Part shown: piece after piece, positions 45,672 through 54,630 of the stretch
How the letters are laid out: each line of letters opens with the position of its first letter
Position numbering within the stretch: position 1 is the stretch's first letter
Assembly: GCF_010731295.1 (NCBI RefSeq)
Contig: NZ_AP022579.1
Span: forward strand, 1-64,000
DNA length: 64,000 nucleotides
Source of the DNA: Mycolicibacterium boenickei
Lineage (GTDB): Bacteria > Actinomycetota > Actinomycetes > Mycobacteriales > Mycobacteriaceae
Direction: 5' to 3'
Position numbers and translations under genes: made by a program
The notes under the pieces: model-generated
Told to the model about the DNA's origin: nothing
What the model saw: the letters and a program-made list of their open reading frames with translations, nothing else
The model's database searches: none

Positions 45672-46949
45672 ATGAACAAAGCTAAGGGGCCGGCCGCTCG
45701 GGCAAAGGTCGAAGCGGTAGTCGCGGCAATTCTCATTGGTTGGGTAATCGGACCACGTCGAAGACCCGCAAGGGCCATTTCTGCTCCAGAAACCGCCGGC
45801 GACAGCCGAAACAGCGATTCCGAACAGCGGCCGGCTCACAAGCATCTCCATTGTATGGCTCTCGCCGAGATACTGTTCTTGCTGTTGCTCACCGCTGTGC
45901 CTGGCAAGTGGGGTTGGAGAACGTTCCAACAGGCTTCTGATCCAGCTTTGCAGCGGTTGCCGCGGGCGTTCTCAATCGACATCAGCTCACCGGAGCAAAC
46001 CCCAGAAGGCCAGCGTGACCTGGTCGCCGACAAACTTCAGAATGATTTGCACTTTGCGGGCGCCCTGCATGACCAGCAAGGGCTGCTGAGGGTGAAGTCA
46101 ATCGACTACCGCGAGCAGCACAACACCGCAGCCGATGGAACGCGTGACCCGGGGCGACTACGAGCAGAATTCGTGGTCGCGACCGATCGTCCCGTCGTAG
46201 GTGACGTCCGGGTGACCATAACCCTGTCGGCAGATGAGGCCGTTGGAGGTTCTGGGCATATCGGTTGCACCGCACCCGAATCCGAGGAGGGCGGAACTAG
46301 AAAGACTCGCTACAGTGATTGCAAAGCGACGAAGCCATCCATTGGCGTCAGGGATCGGCCCGGCAATGGCTATTCCTTCACCGTTACCCGTGACATAAAT
46401 CCCAGTAGAGATGGCTACTCCGTTCTGCTTGATGACGGCCCCGGACGCCTTCGACTCTCACACGATCAGACCCAGCTATTCGTACAGATGGAAATAGCCG
46501 GGGTTGAGGCCATTGGCTTTGTGGAGTCGAGAACGAGAGCAGAGACACGCTTTCCGTCAGTCACTCTCGGCGGCTATCCCCCTACGCCGGGACCACCCAG
46601 GACTGGCACTGGCGACGCGGCAGTTGCGGTGGAGGCGCGGTACGACATTACCGATGGAAGCAAGCTCACATGGTCGAGGACCGAACCTCTGCCAGATAGT
46701 TCACGAGGTCAGCTGTGGAGTTACGAGGTCGGCGGGAAAGAAGCGCTACAGCCACCGGAGGGCGCCGGTGGATTGCGGGAAGACCTTCTCGCCGAGAATA
46801 GCCAACTGACATTTCTGGCAGGTGCGTCGATTGGTGTGGCTGGCGGGGCCGCAATCGCGGCTGCTCAAAAAATCATCAGGTTCCTGCCGGTTGCGGCCTC
46901 CGCTATTCTGACGCGAATACGTAGCGGACGTTTTCGACGACGAGATTAA
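45672..46949 (+). CDS. membrane protein of unknown function
   Basis: A 425-residue protein starting at ATG 45672 behind GGGAGGGA. One membrane segment near the N-terminus is ALAEILFLLLLTAVPG and one near the C-terminus is GASIGVAGGAAIAAAQ. The 300-residue region between is hydrophilic and mixed (DPGRLRAEFVVATDRPVVGDVRV, GNGYSFTVTRDINPSRDGYSVLL, GGYPPTPGPPRTGTGDAAVAVEA). It probably faces outside or the periplasm-like space. No family recognised. Single gene with gaps on both sides. Confidence 0.7.
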   Translation: MNKAKGPAARAKVEAVVAAILIGWVIGPRRRPARAISAPETAGDSRNSDSEQRPAHKHLHCMALAEILFLLLLTAVPGKWGWRTFQQASDPALQRLPRAFSIDISSPEQTPEGQRDLVADKLQNDLHFAGALHDQQGLLRVKSIDYREQHNTAADGTRDPGRLRAEFVVATDRPVVGDVRVTITLSADEAVGGSGHIGCTAPESEEGGTRKTRYSDCKATKPSIGVRDRPGNGYSFTVTRDINPSRDGYSVLLDDGPGRLRLSHDQTQLFVQMEIAGVEAIGFVESRTRAETRFPSVTLGGYPPTPGPPRTGTGDAAVAVEARYDITDGSKLTWSRTEPLPDSSRGQLWSYEVGGKEALQPPEGAGGLREDLLAENSQLTFLAGASIGVAGGAAIAAAQKIIRFLPVAASAILTRIRSGRFRRRD

Positions 46950-47312
46950 AAGTGTCGGGTGAACCGAGTAGATCTCGGTAGGCATAGCCTGGTGCAGCCG
47001 CTGCGTGATCGCATCGCCCGCTCGCTTCGTACGGCACGTAGTCGGCTGGCCCCAAGCAGAATTCGACGCACCATCACCCAGCGCAGACTTCGCTCCCCTC
47101 GCACAAGCAACAGAACGTGCGACCTGCGTTCACGATGGTGAATGTGCCGCCGCCCGGTCGCTGACTGCGCCCGTCTTCGCCTGCGACTCCGAGTGGAACA
47201 GGTCCGGACTCAGCGCGAAGTCCCGGTACGTCGCCGTCAGCGAACAGTCGGTGTCGGACTTCTTCAACGTGTGTCGGTGTTTCGGCTCAGGAGATCCTTG
47301 ACAGAATTCAGT
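46950..47312 (+). other. gap without a clear gene
   Basis: A 363-base stretch. One frame is open from 47005 to 47301 (MIASPARFVRHVVGWPQ; VHDGECAAARS), but it has no family likeness and no ribosome site. It may be the decayed upstream part of the DUF3427 gene that follows. Nothing else stands out. Confidence 0.35.
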
Positions 47313-47714
47313 ATGCCGTTGACAGCCGAGCACTTCGAGGGACCAAATGTCTTCGTCTGGAGCTCACAACTGTCAACCTCGCTGGAACACGAGAAGAGTC
47401 GCGAGACCCTCAAGTCGATACAGACGGGTAAGTCGATCGAACTGTGGATGCGTCGACGTAGCCATGATATGGCGTTCACGTATCTCGTCCGAGTCGTGCC
47501 GATCAGGCATGAAGGATCTCAGCCCATGCTGGTGACGTTCCGATTGCTGACACCGGTGACCGGTGAGCTGCAGTCGCGTCTCGGGCTTGGGCGTCGCATG
47601 ACAGCGGCGCATACCGATACCCGACCACACCACAATTGGAACCTCGGAAGCAACCATGGACATTCCGGCCCTGATCGAGCAGTATCTGGCGGCCCGGCCG
47701 CACACCCGAGATGA
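47313..47714 (+). pseudogene. DUF3427-like C-terminal remnant
   Basis: From ATG 47313 the first 95 residues resemble the DUF3427 domain found at the C-terminus of PLD-DEAD-box restriction-type helicases. The visible pattern is FVWSSQLSTSLEHEKSR, QTGKSIELWMRRR, FTYLVRVVPIRHEGSQPMLVTFRLLTPV, against the family's FHWQSQ...TSP, LFVR, FTYLG, HEG..PM...WEL. The helicase domains that normally precede it are absent. The end runs in a shadow frame into the GIY-YIG gene, so the real remnant probably stops near 47590. I read it as the stump of a deleted defence helicase. Confidence 0.55.
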
Positions 47715-48246
47715 GGTCCTAGCACGGCCATGTCCTCTTCCCGCCGAGCCGGGCGTCTATGGGTGGTGGTTCCGGTCAGTGCCAGCGGATATCGACGTCT
47801 CACACTGCGAGCAAAAGGATGAGCTCACGCTCCTGTACGCCGGGATCAGTCCGAGCCGGCCGCCGACCAACGGGAAGCCGGCCAGCCGGCAGAACGTGCG
47901 AACTCGAGTCACGTACCACTATCGAGGCAACGCGGAAGGTTCCACCCTCCGGAAGACCCTGGGCTGCCTACTCGCCGACGCCCTCGGTATCGAATTGCGA
48001 CGGGTTGGCTCTGGAACGAGACGTACCTTCGGTGATGGCGAAGCCGTACTCAGCCAATGGATGTCCGACAACGCACTCGTCTCCTGGATCACGACTCCCG
48101 AGCCTTGGGTACTGGAGCACGCGCTGTTCGAGTCACTAGACCTTCCGTTGAATCTCCACGATAACTCGCACAACATGTTTCACCGAGAGCTCACGGAGAT
48201 ACGAGCAGCTGCCGAGGCACGAGCGCGTTCGCTGCCGGTTATCTGA
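47656..48246 (+). CDS. GIY-YIG nuclease-family protein
   Basis: A 196-residue protein. GVYGWWF (residues 33-39) and LLYAGIS (59-65) form the GIY..YIG pair, here GVYGWWF.. YAGIS. R82 and R84 (NVRTRVTYH), H88, STLRKTLG and EPWVLEHALFES with E154 are the other catalytic candidates of the GIY-YIG fold. The end is PLNLHDNSHNMFHREL. The protein is probably a single-domain DNA endonuclease, possibly a restriction or defence nuclease. It lies just upstream of the helicase-rich locus. Confidence 0.8.
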   Translation: MDIPALIEQYLAARPHTRDEVLARPCPLPAEPGVYGWWFRSVPADIDVSHCEQKDELTLLYAGISPSRPPTNGKPASRQNVRTRVTYHYRGNAEGSTLRKTLGCLLADALGIELRRVGSGTRRTFGDGEAVLSQWMSDNALVSWITTPEPWVLEHALFESLDLPLNLHDNSHNMFHRELTEIRAAAEARARSLPVI

Positions 48247-48589
48247 TCTCTCGCGCGCCGGCCGCTTTCGCCGGATCAGATTATCCGTAAGCCCGCCGAG
48301 GGTAATAAGTCCCCGGATCCGTCCAAGAGCTCAAAGCGGTGTGCCGGCCCTTGGAGATCACAGAGTCGACGTGGCATCGCTGGGTGGCCAGTATGGCGGC
48401 ATCAAGGACAACGACGGCAAACGCCTCAAAGAATTCGATCTCGCCGGCCTGGACGGAGCACCTCCCAACGCTTGCCCGGTTCAGAGCACGTCGACCAGAC
48501 AACCACCCTTCTGGTTTCGCCCGACTGATGCGCCTACCGCTGCTTTCGGGCGCTAGTAAGACCAAACTCTGGGAGATACGCTCAGTGCT
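48247..48589 (+). other. gap without a gene
   Basis: A 343-base stretch with only short shadow frames on both strands. AT content is higher than in the core genes (for instance around 48281-48320). No tRNA, repeat or promoter is clear. Confidence 0.4.
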
Positions 48590-48820
48590 ATGAGCAGGGG
48601 GGCCAAGACTCCGAAGTCCGAGACTCAGAAGTCGCGGGCGCACGAGAAGGATTCCTTGGGATCTAAGCCGTCCGGCAGGAATCTTCAGGCCCCCGAAAAG
48701 TCACGCCAGCCTGCTTCTGACGGTCCTGGAATCCCGGATGCATCTGCAATCCTGGCTGACGAGACGTTCCGGTCGCGGAAACCGAGCGAGTGGAGAGTTA
48801 AACCCCGCCGGAAGCGCTGA
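48590..48820 (+). CDS. small basic hydrophilic protein
   Basis: A 76-residue, lysine/arginine/serine-rich protein (MSRGAKTPKSETQKSRAHEKDSLGSKPSG at the start, KPSEWRVKPRRKR at the end). It has no domain and is largely disordered. It could be a nucleic-acid binding accessory or a chance frame. It has no recognised homologue and weak ribosome site. Confidence 0.35.
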   Translation: MSRGAKTPKSETQKSRAHEKDSLGSKPSGRNLQAPEKSRQPASDGPGIPDASAILADETFRSRKPSEWRVKPRRKR

Positions 48821-49304
48821 CAGCCACCAGCCGCCACACACCGCGCGCAACGCAACTCGGCACGTGAGTCGACTGCCACACTCGCTGTTCAACGGACTGC
48901 TCGACTCGTCAACCTGCATGCGTACGGTCCTGTTCCCGCGACTGGGCGCCCGGTTTGCGACCCGGAGCTCCGCACCGCCACAAACACAGACGAAAATTTC
49001 CGCCAACCGAACTCCGAGAGTTGCTGGACTCACCTAAAGTGCCATCTTGTCTTGCGCAATACAGCCAGGTCACATAGCGACACAGACTTCGCTGTGGCGC
49101 CGACTCGAGAACCGAAGGACGTCGCACGTGCAGCCCACGTCTCCAGCGCGCATTGCCGCAGGCATCACACCTGCTCGCAGACAGTCATGCGGCGTCGGAG
49201 TCCGACCCTCGAGGACCCCCGCCCCTAGAACGCACACCGTGACTAGTTCGGTGCAGCCGCACAGGCGTCCACCTTCCGTATCGCATTAGAAACCACGTGG
49301 TCTT
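48821..49304 (+). other. gap upstream of drmD with a palindrome
   Basis: A 484-base stretch without a supported gene. Just before the drmD ATG (49305) lies ACCACGTGGT, a perfect 10-base palindrome at 49292-49301, in the place of the ribosome binding site. The palindrome could be an operator. No -10 or -35 is clear, and no terminator after the small protein. Confidence 0.4.
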
Positions 49305-52300
49305 ATGGCTAACAGTCCTACACCTTCTCCGGATTCAGCACCGTCGTTCGGGTACCACCCCGACGCCGACCGCGCCGATGTGGCACTCAGCCGCACGCTC
49401 TTCGACCGCGCCCTCGTCATGGATCGCCCCGTTCACGGGCTCATTGACCGCGTCGGATGTTGCCGTACTCATTGGAACGCGGATGTTGCCTTGCCCGAGG
49501 GGATCTACTGGTTTGAGGGCATTGAAGGGCCGCTAGTCATGCAGGTGGCGTTGGGAGCCCCGCCAGGGGACGCCACCGTAGCACCACTGGCGTCACTCGA
49601 GGATGACCATCCGCTTAGGAGCGCTTGGGACTGGGCGGAGCATCTCTGGGAAACGGCCACGCCCGTGCCGTCTCCGAAGTTTGAAATCAACGACGTAGCC
49701 GTTACGCACCCAGGCGATGTGGACGTCACGATTCGGGACCGCAGATTCTTTAGGAATGAATGGTCATATTCCGTGGTCATGGAGGGTCGCCGCAAGGACG
49801 TCATTGAGTCCAAACTGAGGCCGCGTCCAGAGCTCGACGACCCTACTTCTTGGGTGACCATGGCGCCCACACCAGCGAGTCGGTTCGGCGCAACCCTCAC
49901 GCGCGCAAAGCTGCACGGCAAGTTCGCTAACACGTTGTTCTCTTTCCGAGCAACGCGAACTTCCTTTCGCCCGTACCAGTTCAAGCCAGTCCTCAAACTG
50001 CTGCAAACCGGGAAAGCGCGCTTGCTGATCGCCGATGAAGTCGGCCTCGGCAAGACCATCGAAGCCGGCCTCATATGGACGGAGCTGGAGGCGCGCCAGG
50101 AGGCCGACCGCGTGTTGGTGGTGTGCCCTTCCAGCCTGCTGAGCAAATGGAAGCTTGAGATGGCTGACCGGTTCGAATTTGAGCTCGTTGAGCTCGACAC
50201 AAAAAGCCTCGGCGAGTTCCTCGACAAACATCGACAAAACCGACTACCCGCCAGGCAGGCGTATATCTGCAGCCTAGAGCGACTGCGAGGCTGGGACGGG
50301 CTTGATGAGCTCCGAGAGTTTCCGCCAGAGTTCGACTTGGTGATCGTCGACGAGGCGCATTCGATGCGGAATTCGGATACGAAGAGCTACGCGCTCGGTA
50401 CCGAGCTCGCCGACTGGGCTGACAACTTGGTGTTCCTGACGGCGACTCCGATCAACCTACGCCAACACGACTTATTGAATCTGCTGGAGTTGCTCGCACC
50501 CGAAGACTATGGCGATCTGGCAGACCTCGAACTTCGTCTCGAGCCGAATCGAATCACCAATAGTGTGGCCACTCGGCTCGGAGACAAGGGGGTACGGGGA
50601 CGAGACCTTCTCCGTGAACTGGAAAAGCTCTCGTCAACGCCGCTCGGCCGCAGCCTAATGCAACGGCCAGACTTCGCGCTCCTCCGGCAGTTGCTCGACT
50701 CCGACGGCCTGACGCCCCGCAACATAGTTGACGCCAAGAGGTACCTGTCTGATCTGAACACGTTGTCGACTGTCATCACGCGTACCAAGAAGGTCGAAGT
50801 GGATGACCGCAAGGCCAAACGAAAGGAAGACCGGCAGGAGGTCCACTGGACCGAGGCTGAAGAAGACTTTTACGCCGAATACCTCAGTTGGTGCCAAGCG
50901 CGGGCCGCGGCCACCGGTTTGCCGCTGTACTTCGCAATGCAAATGCCGCTACGGCTTGCAAGCGCATGCCTACCGATGGCACGACGGGCCGTTCTGGATC
51001 CAGTCGGATTCGGTGCCATCTCCGATGCGGATTCCAACGATGCAGGAGTCCGAATCGAACCCCACGTGGAGCTCATCGCGGCCGCACGCATGTTGCCCGA
51101 GGGCGTGGACACAAAGTTCGACAACCTAAGCGCAGTACTCGCTAATCTCCATGCCGGAAACCGGCGTGCACTGATCTTCACCTTCTCCGTTCCTACGCTG
51201 GCGTACCTGAAGGAGCGGTTGAGCAGCCACTACAGAATCGCAGTCATGCATGGAGGTGTGAAGCGCGAGGCACGCCTCAAGATCATGGCCGAGTTCCGCG
51301 CCGGAGCATACGACTACGTGCTGGCCAATCGCGTCGCGAGCGAGGGTCTCGACTTCGAATTCTGCTCGGCGGTAATAAATTACGACCTGCCCTGGAATCC
51401 CATGGAGATCGAGCAACGGATCGGCCGTATCGACCGCATAGGCCAACAGGAAGAAACCATCTTGGTGGTCAACTTCGTTAATGACAGCACCATTGACGAA
51501 CGAATCCTCAGCAGATTGCTTGATCGTATCGACATCTTTGAATCGTCGATCGGCGCACTTGAGCCGATCATCGCAGCGAGCGCACCGAAGATCCTTCAAG
51601 CCGGATTCGACTTCACGCTAACGCGAGACGAGCGCAATCAGAAGGTCCACGAAATGCTAACCGCGTTGGAGGAACAACGGGTCGGGCTAGAGGACATCGC
51701 TGACGCCGCGACGTCGCTGCTCGTGAGCAACGACGTAGATGTGGCGGGATTGGAACACGATCTGATTCGGACCGGGCAATACATCGGGCAACGTGAATTG
51801 GCGTTGCTGCTAGATGACTGGGCTCGCACCGACGGTGCTCCCGGGGTGACGTTCATCCAAGACGGCACGACGCTAGAGCTCCATGGCAACCCAGCGATGG
51901 CGGCGCGAGTCGACGAGCTGACGAAAACCAGCCAACGCAGCCGCGCCGAAACCAGCTCTATCTCGACATTTCTTCGCAACGAGCTACCGATTTCGCTTGT
52001 ACTCGATCAAGAGTTCGCGCGTACGAGCGGTGGAACCCTCTTGACCGCGACCAGCCCCCTCTCAATGGCGGCTGCAGCCGTGCCAGGTCATCGCCAAGCC
52101 CGGTTCGCATCCCTCCGGATAACAACTTCCGAGAATGTCGTACCCGGTCTTTACATTGTCGTCCTAGCAACAGCGATCTCGGCCTCGCAAGGTGGAGATG
52201 AGATCTGGGGGTGTGCCGTGACGGGACAAGGACGCGATGCGGGCGACGCGCCGGTAAACGCCTTGCTGGCAGCGCTGGCCGAAGGCAGCCTCGCCGACGA

Positions 52301-52667
52301 ACCGTTGCCAGAAATTGAGCGCATCGATCGCCTCACAGAGCGCGCACTCAATCAACTTCACATCCGTCACGCAGACGAGCAAGCCAAGCGAGACTCAGAG
52401 TTTGAGGCGTTGCGGGAAGCCAAACTCATCAGCCTGGAAGCTCAGCATCAGCGTAGGAAGGCCGCGATTGAGAACCGAATCGCGACCTCGCGAAGCCGGG
52501 GCCGGCAAGAGCGCAGCATCACTCTCTTCCATAAACAACTGCAGCGAGCAGAACAACGACACTCGGCCCTGCACGCCGAGATCACCGCCCAGGCGCAACC
52601 CGAGATTCAGCTGGAGCCTCTGGCTGCCTGCGTCATTGACATCACGGTCGGTGGGGTATCGCGATGA
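49305..52667 (+). CDS. drmD: SNF2/RapA-type helicase, DrmD-like
   Basis: An 1120-residue SF2 ATPase of the RapA/SNF2 group. An N-terminal region of about 220 residues is followed by ARLLIADEVGLGKTIEAGL (Walker A DEVGLGKT at 244-251), VLVVCPSSLLSKW, LVIVDEAHSMRN (DEAH at 349-352) and FLTATPINL. The second core is marked by ALIFTFSVPTLAYL, ANRVASEGLDFEFCSAVINYDLPWNPMEIEQRIGRIDRIGQ. A long C-terminal helical part ends at QPEIQLEPLA. This layout is that of DrmD, the SNF2-like helicase of class 1 DISARM. The match of drmABC facing it supports the name. The gene overlaps the following helicase by four bases. Confidence 0.8.
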   Translation: MANSPTPSPDSAPSFGYHPDADRADVALSRTLFDRALVMDRPVHGLIDRVGCCRTHWNADVALPEGIYWFEGIEGPLVMQVALGAPPGDATVAPLASLEDDHPLRSAWDWAEHLWETATPVPSPKFEINDVAVTHPGDVDVTIRDRRFFRNEWSYSVVMEGRRKDVIESKLRPRPELDDPTSWVTMAPTPASRFGATLTRAKLHGKFANTLFSFRATRTSFRPYQFKPVLKLLQTGKARLLIADEVGLGKTIEAGLIWTELEARQEADRVLVVCPSSLLSKWKLEMADRFEFELVELDTKSLGEFLDKHRQNRLPARQAYICSLERLRGWDGLDELREFPPEFDLVIVDEAHSMRNSDTKSYALGTELADWADNLVFLTATPINLRQHDLLNLLELLAPEDYGDLADLELRLEPNRITNSVATRLGDKGVRGRDLLRELEKLSSTPLGRSLMQRPDFALLRQLLDSDGLTPRNIVDAKRYLSDLNTLSTVITRTKKVEVDDRKAKRKEDRQEVHWTEAEEDFYAEYLSWCQARAAATGLPLYFAMQMPLRLASACLPMARRAVLDPVGFGAISDADSNDAGVRIEPHVELIAAARMLPEGVDTKFDNLSAVLANLHAGNRRALIFTFSVPTLAYLKERLSSHYRIAVMHGGVKREARLKIMAEFRAGAYDYVLANRVASEGLDFEFCSAVINYDLPWNPMEIEQRIGRIDRIGQQEETILVVNFVNDSTIDERILSRLLDRIDIFESSIGALEPIIAASAPKILQAGFDFTLTRDERNQKVHEMLTALEEQRVGLEDIADAATSLLVSNDVDVAGLEHDLIRTGQYIGQRELALLLDDWARTDGAPGVTFIQDGTTLELHGNPAMAARVDELTKTSQRSRAETSSISTFLRNELPISLVLDQEFARTSGGTLLTATSPLSMAAAAVPGHRQARFASLRITTSENVVPGLYIVVLATAISASQGGDEIWGCAVTGQGRDAGDAPVNALLAALAEGSLADEPLPEIERIDRLTERALNQLHIRHADEQAKRDSEFEALREAKLISLEAQHQRRKAAIENRIATSRSRGRQERSITLFHKQLQRAEQRHSALHAEITAQAQPEIQLEPLAACVIDITVGGVSR

Positions 52668-54622
52668 GTACGAATCAGACGAAGGCGCTGGAGTTGGCAG
52701 ACGAACAGACCGCGCAAAAGCAGTACCGAAAGATTCTCCGTGAAGAAGCTGCGAAGCCAATTGCCTACAGCGGGCCTGCCAACGGACAGTGGACAGGGAC
52801 CGGGATGCCGAAACCACGGGCAATGGGCACCGGAGATCTGTTGGGTCGCGTCGCACTCGTCCGGCCTGATCAAGACCTGCTGGACGGCGGGGCTGACTTC
52901 TACATCGGCGAGTCTCATGCAAAAGTCAACGAAGTCAACGTGTTTGGATGGGCCAATCCGATTGCCTGCACGTTCTTTCGCGGCTCTGGTCAGCACTACC
53001 TCTGTGAGGATGTCGCTGTCGTGCGGGCACTCGTGTCGCGCAACGGTGAGATTGTCGATTTCGTCGACGAGACCGTACGTGCAGACGCCCCTGCGGCTCC
53101 GTTCCGGAAACGTGGCCTGAGTATTCCCACGCCACCAAGACGGTCGACACAACCCCGGCCCGTTCCAACTCCACCACCATCGTCTGCACCAATCCACGGC
53201 CAGCCTCCTACTCAGCACGATCCGAGACCTGGGCCGAAGGCACCGTCCCATCCAGCCTCGGCGCCAAAGGTAGGAGACCTCACGCCTTTGCGCGCCGAAG
53301 CACTGTTGAGAGAGCAGCTGCAGGCACCGCGGACGAAAAGCCTTGCGCCGGTGTTGGCGACGCTGCAGCCGGACCAGTATGACCTCGTCACGCTGCCGGC
53401 GATGGATAACGTGATCATCGAGGGCCAACCTGGAACTGGAAAGACGATCGTCGCGTCGCACCGCGCTGCATACCTCGTAAACGACGACACGCCACCGGAA
53501 AACACGCTCGACGGCATCGTGCTTGTAGTTGGCCCGACGTCGGGTTACTCGAGGCATGTTCAGGAGGTGATACTCCGCCTTGCCGGCCCTACAGAGCGGA
53601 TCAAGGTGCTGTCGCTACCCGAACTGATTAACAAGATCATAGGAATCAAGCGCCCGCCGCGGTCACACCAAACCCGTACATGGCACGACGCGGACTGGCA
53701 GTTGGCTAAGTTGGCGCGCTCAGCTCTCGCTAGAATTAAGAGCGCCAAGGGTGTAACGCCGCCGCCGGAAGAGATCTATGAGCATCTCCGCACCCGTCCC
53801 GGCAGTGTCACTTCGGACCGAGAGTGGGCCCGATATCTCCAGAACCTCCCCCCATATAAGACAGCGATCTTGGACGACCGCCACGCGCCATTGATTGCAT
53901 TCATCAAATGGGAGGTACTGCGACCGCGCGACTTCTCCGGTATAGAGCATGTGATCGTCGATGAGGCCCAAGACGTAACCCCGCTAGAGTGGCTATTACT
54001 CGACGAGATCAACGAGGCTGACGCCTGGACAATCCTCGGTGATTTAAATCAGCGACGGTCGGACCACACTCTCAATGACTGGTCCCGAGTCCTAGATGTC
54101 ATCGCGATCGAAGAAGACACACCGGTCCGTCGGATGAGCCGTGGTTATCGGTCAACTCGGCCAATCCTCGAGTTCGCAAATCGACTCCTACCCCGAAGTC
54201 AGCGAAAGCTGCATGCGTTACAGGAGATTGGTCCGACCCCCAGCGTCAACAAAGTACCCAACAAGGACCTTGCGAACCGTACGGCAGCGGAGCTGGAACG
54301 TCTGGTGGAGGCATATCCGGCAGGCACGGTGGCTGCGATCTCGGCCGCTCCGCTTCTGGTAACCCGAGCGCTACGGACGCGTGGGTGGAGAAATTCGGCG
54401 TTCGACGAGACCGTGTGGCGACACGATAAGCGTGAGGTCTCCGTACTCACCGTCGACGAAGCCCGCGGACTTGAGTTCGACGGCGTCGTCGTCATGGAAC
54501 CGTGCGACTTTCCGCTCAACGTCGGACGGCAGGGGCCGCTGTACACCGCACTTACCCGTGCGAATCGCGAACTCGCAGTGGTCTATTCACGGTCGTTGCC
54601 GGATGGGCTTCGGAACAGTTAG
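52664..54622 (+). CDS. HelD-like UvrD/REP-type helicase in DISARM-like locus
   Basis: A 652-residue SF1 helicase. The first 150 residues have VALVRPDQDLLDGGADFYIGESH and NEVNVFGWANPIACTFFRGSG. They resemble the N-terminal domain of HelD, the RNA-polymerase-recycling helicase (YIGR...DWRAP....FYRA). A proline-rich linker (PTPPRRSTQPRPVPTPPP) leads to the helicase: VIIEGQPGTGKTIVASHRA (Walker A near residue 254), HVIVDEAQDVTPLEW (Walker B near 431), WTILGDLNQR, RRMSRGYRSTRPI, LTVDEARGLEFDGVVVMEP and LYTALTRANRELAVVY. The motifs are complete. A DNA-directed role in the same operon as drmD is likely, but HelD-type proteins can also act on polymerase. Confidence 0.82.
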   Translation: MSTNQTKALELADEQTAQKQYRKILREEAAKPIAYSGPANGQWTGTGMPKPRAMGTGDLLGRVALVRPDQDLLDGGADFYIGESHAKVNEVNVFGWANPIACTFFRGSGQHYLCEDVAVVRALVSRNGEIVDFVDETVRADAPAAPFRKRGLSIPTPPRRSTQPRPVPTPPPSSAPIHGQPPTQHDPRPGPKAPSHPASAPKVGDLTPLRAEALLREQLQAPRTKSLAPVLATLQPDQYDLVTLPAMDNVIIEGQPGTGKTIVASHRAAYLVNDDTPPENTLDGIVLVVGPTSGYSRHVQEVILRLAGPTERIKVLSLPELINKIIGIKRPPRSHQTRTWHDADWQLAKLARSALARIKSAKGVTPPPEEIYEHLRTRPGSVTSDREWARYLQNLPPYKTAILDDRHAPLIAFIKWEVLRPRDFSGIEHVIVDEAQDVTPLEWLLLDEINEADAWTILGDLNQRRSDHTLNDWSRVLDVIAIEEDTPVRRMSRGYRSTRPILEFANRLLPRSQRKLHALQEIGPTPSVNKVPNKDLANRTAAELERLVEAYPAGTVAAISAAPLLVTRALRTRGWRNSAFDETVWRHDKREVSVLTVDEARGLEFDGVVVMEPCDFPLNVGRQGPLYTALTRANRELAVVYSRSLPDGLRNS

Positions 54623-54630
54623 GTGGCAGC

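Noticed and set aside
54502..54630. N-terminal extension of the RecD-like protein
   Set aside because: It overlaps the end of the HelD-like gene in another frame; GTG 54631 after the stop fits better.
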